A stretch of DNA of 32,576 bases, from assembly GCA_001603665.1 (NCBI GenBank), contig LUZN01000039.1, forward strand, positions 1 to 32,576, in the 5' to 3' direction. Below the pieces are notes generated by a model, which was given only the letters and a program-made list of their open reading frames with translations, did no database searches and was not told the origin of the DNA. Numbering within the stretch: the first letter of the stretch is position 1; the number at the start of each line of letters is the position of its first letter. Origin of the DNA: Bacteroidales bacterium Bact_22 (GTDB taxonomy: Bacteria > Bacteroidota > Bacteroidia > Bacteroidales > F082). The translations under genes and the position numbers were made by a program. Of the stretch, positions 32,569 to 32,576 are shown piece by piece.

Positions 32569-32576
32569 TATCTTTG
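32569..32576 (+). promoter_or_regulatory. outward -7 element at the window edge
   Basis: TATCTTTG, a perfect TAnnTTTG, ends on the last base of the window. It probably starts a plus-strand gene just outside, divergent from topA. The rest of 32373-32568 holds the topA -7 box and otherwise nothing I can assign. Confidence 0.5.

Noticed and set aside
1-32576. tRNA, rRNA or other structured RNA genes
   Set aside because: I looked through the intergenic gaps for cloverleaf-like arms and GGTTC/GTTCRA boxes and found none convincing; the hairpins present are terminators or dispersed repeats.

Overview
The window looks like chromosomal DNA from a member of the Bacteroidota, most probably the order Bacteroidales, of a lineage that has the type IX secretion system (T9SS). 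Two proteins end in T9SS C-terminal sorting domains. Almost every promoter I can find has the Bacteroidota -7 element TAnnTTTG, often with TTTG or TTG about 20 bp upstream. The gene order ftsX-DUF3098-uppP-truB is also typical of the group. I see no rRNA, tRNA, CRISPR array, insertion sequence or phage gene, and no gene-free stretch longer than 300 bases.

Layout. 1-7143: an M28 peptidase with a T9SS tail, then a four-gene run from one good promoter (sensor histidine kinase, response regulator, two secreted proteins). 7144-7291: a nested set of inverted repeats. 7292-8569: a secreted M64-type peptidase on the minus strand, with promoters that interleave with those of the divergent ftsX. 8630-11342: ftsX, a DUF3098 membrane protein, uppP and truB, tightly coupled and closed by a palindromic terminator. 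11391-15664: an accessory block (membrane protein; a membrane protein/XRE regulator/small acidic protein operon; a Fic protein with a long, repeat-rich leader; an orphan PTS IIC-like permease) lying between truB and queA, which are usually neighbours in this order. 15824-19579: queA, glyS and an arginase-fold protein that has lost half of its metal ligands. 19580-21704 (minus): a glycosyltransferase and a flippase-like membrane protein. 21728-22321: ruvC with a TTG start. 22326-23923 (minus): cvpA-elbB-osmC. 24033-27933: glnS, a conserved protein of uncertain function, an ECF S-component and a DUF1893 protein. 27920-32372 (minus): an anchored double-DTG protein with a PDZ-like tail, a multi-pass membrane protein and topA.

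Most of the window is housekeeping: tRNA charging and modification, cell-wall lipid recycling, recombination and topology. The most interesting parts are (1) the degenerate ureohydrolase downstream of glyS, (2) the two-component system co-transcribed with secreted proteins, (3) the Fic gene, whose leader carries TTCCTTA heptads at 11-bp register plus nested inverted repeats, and (4) the trio of a COG1915-like protein, an ECF S-component and DUF1893. All family assignments come from reading motifs by eye; no database search was run.
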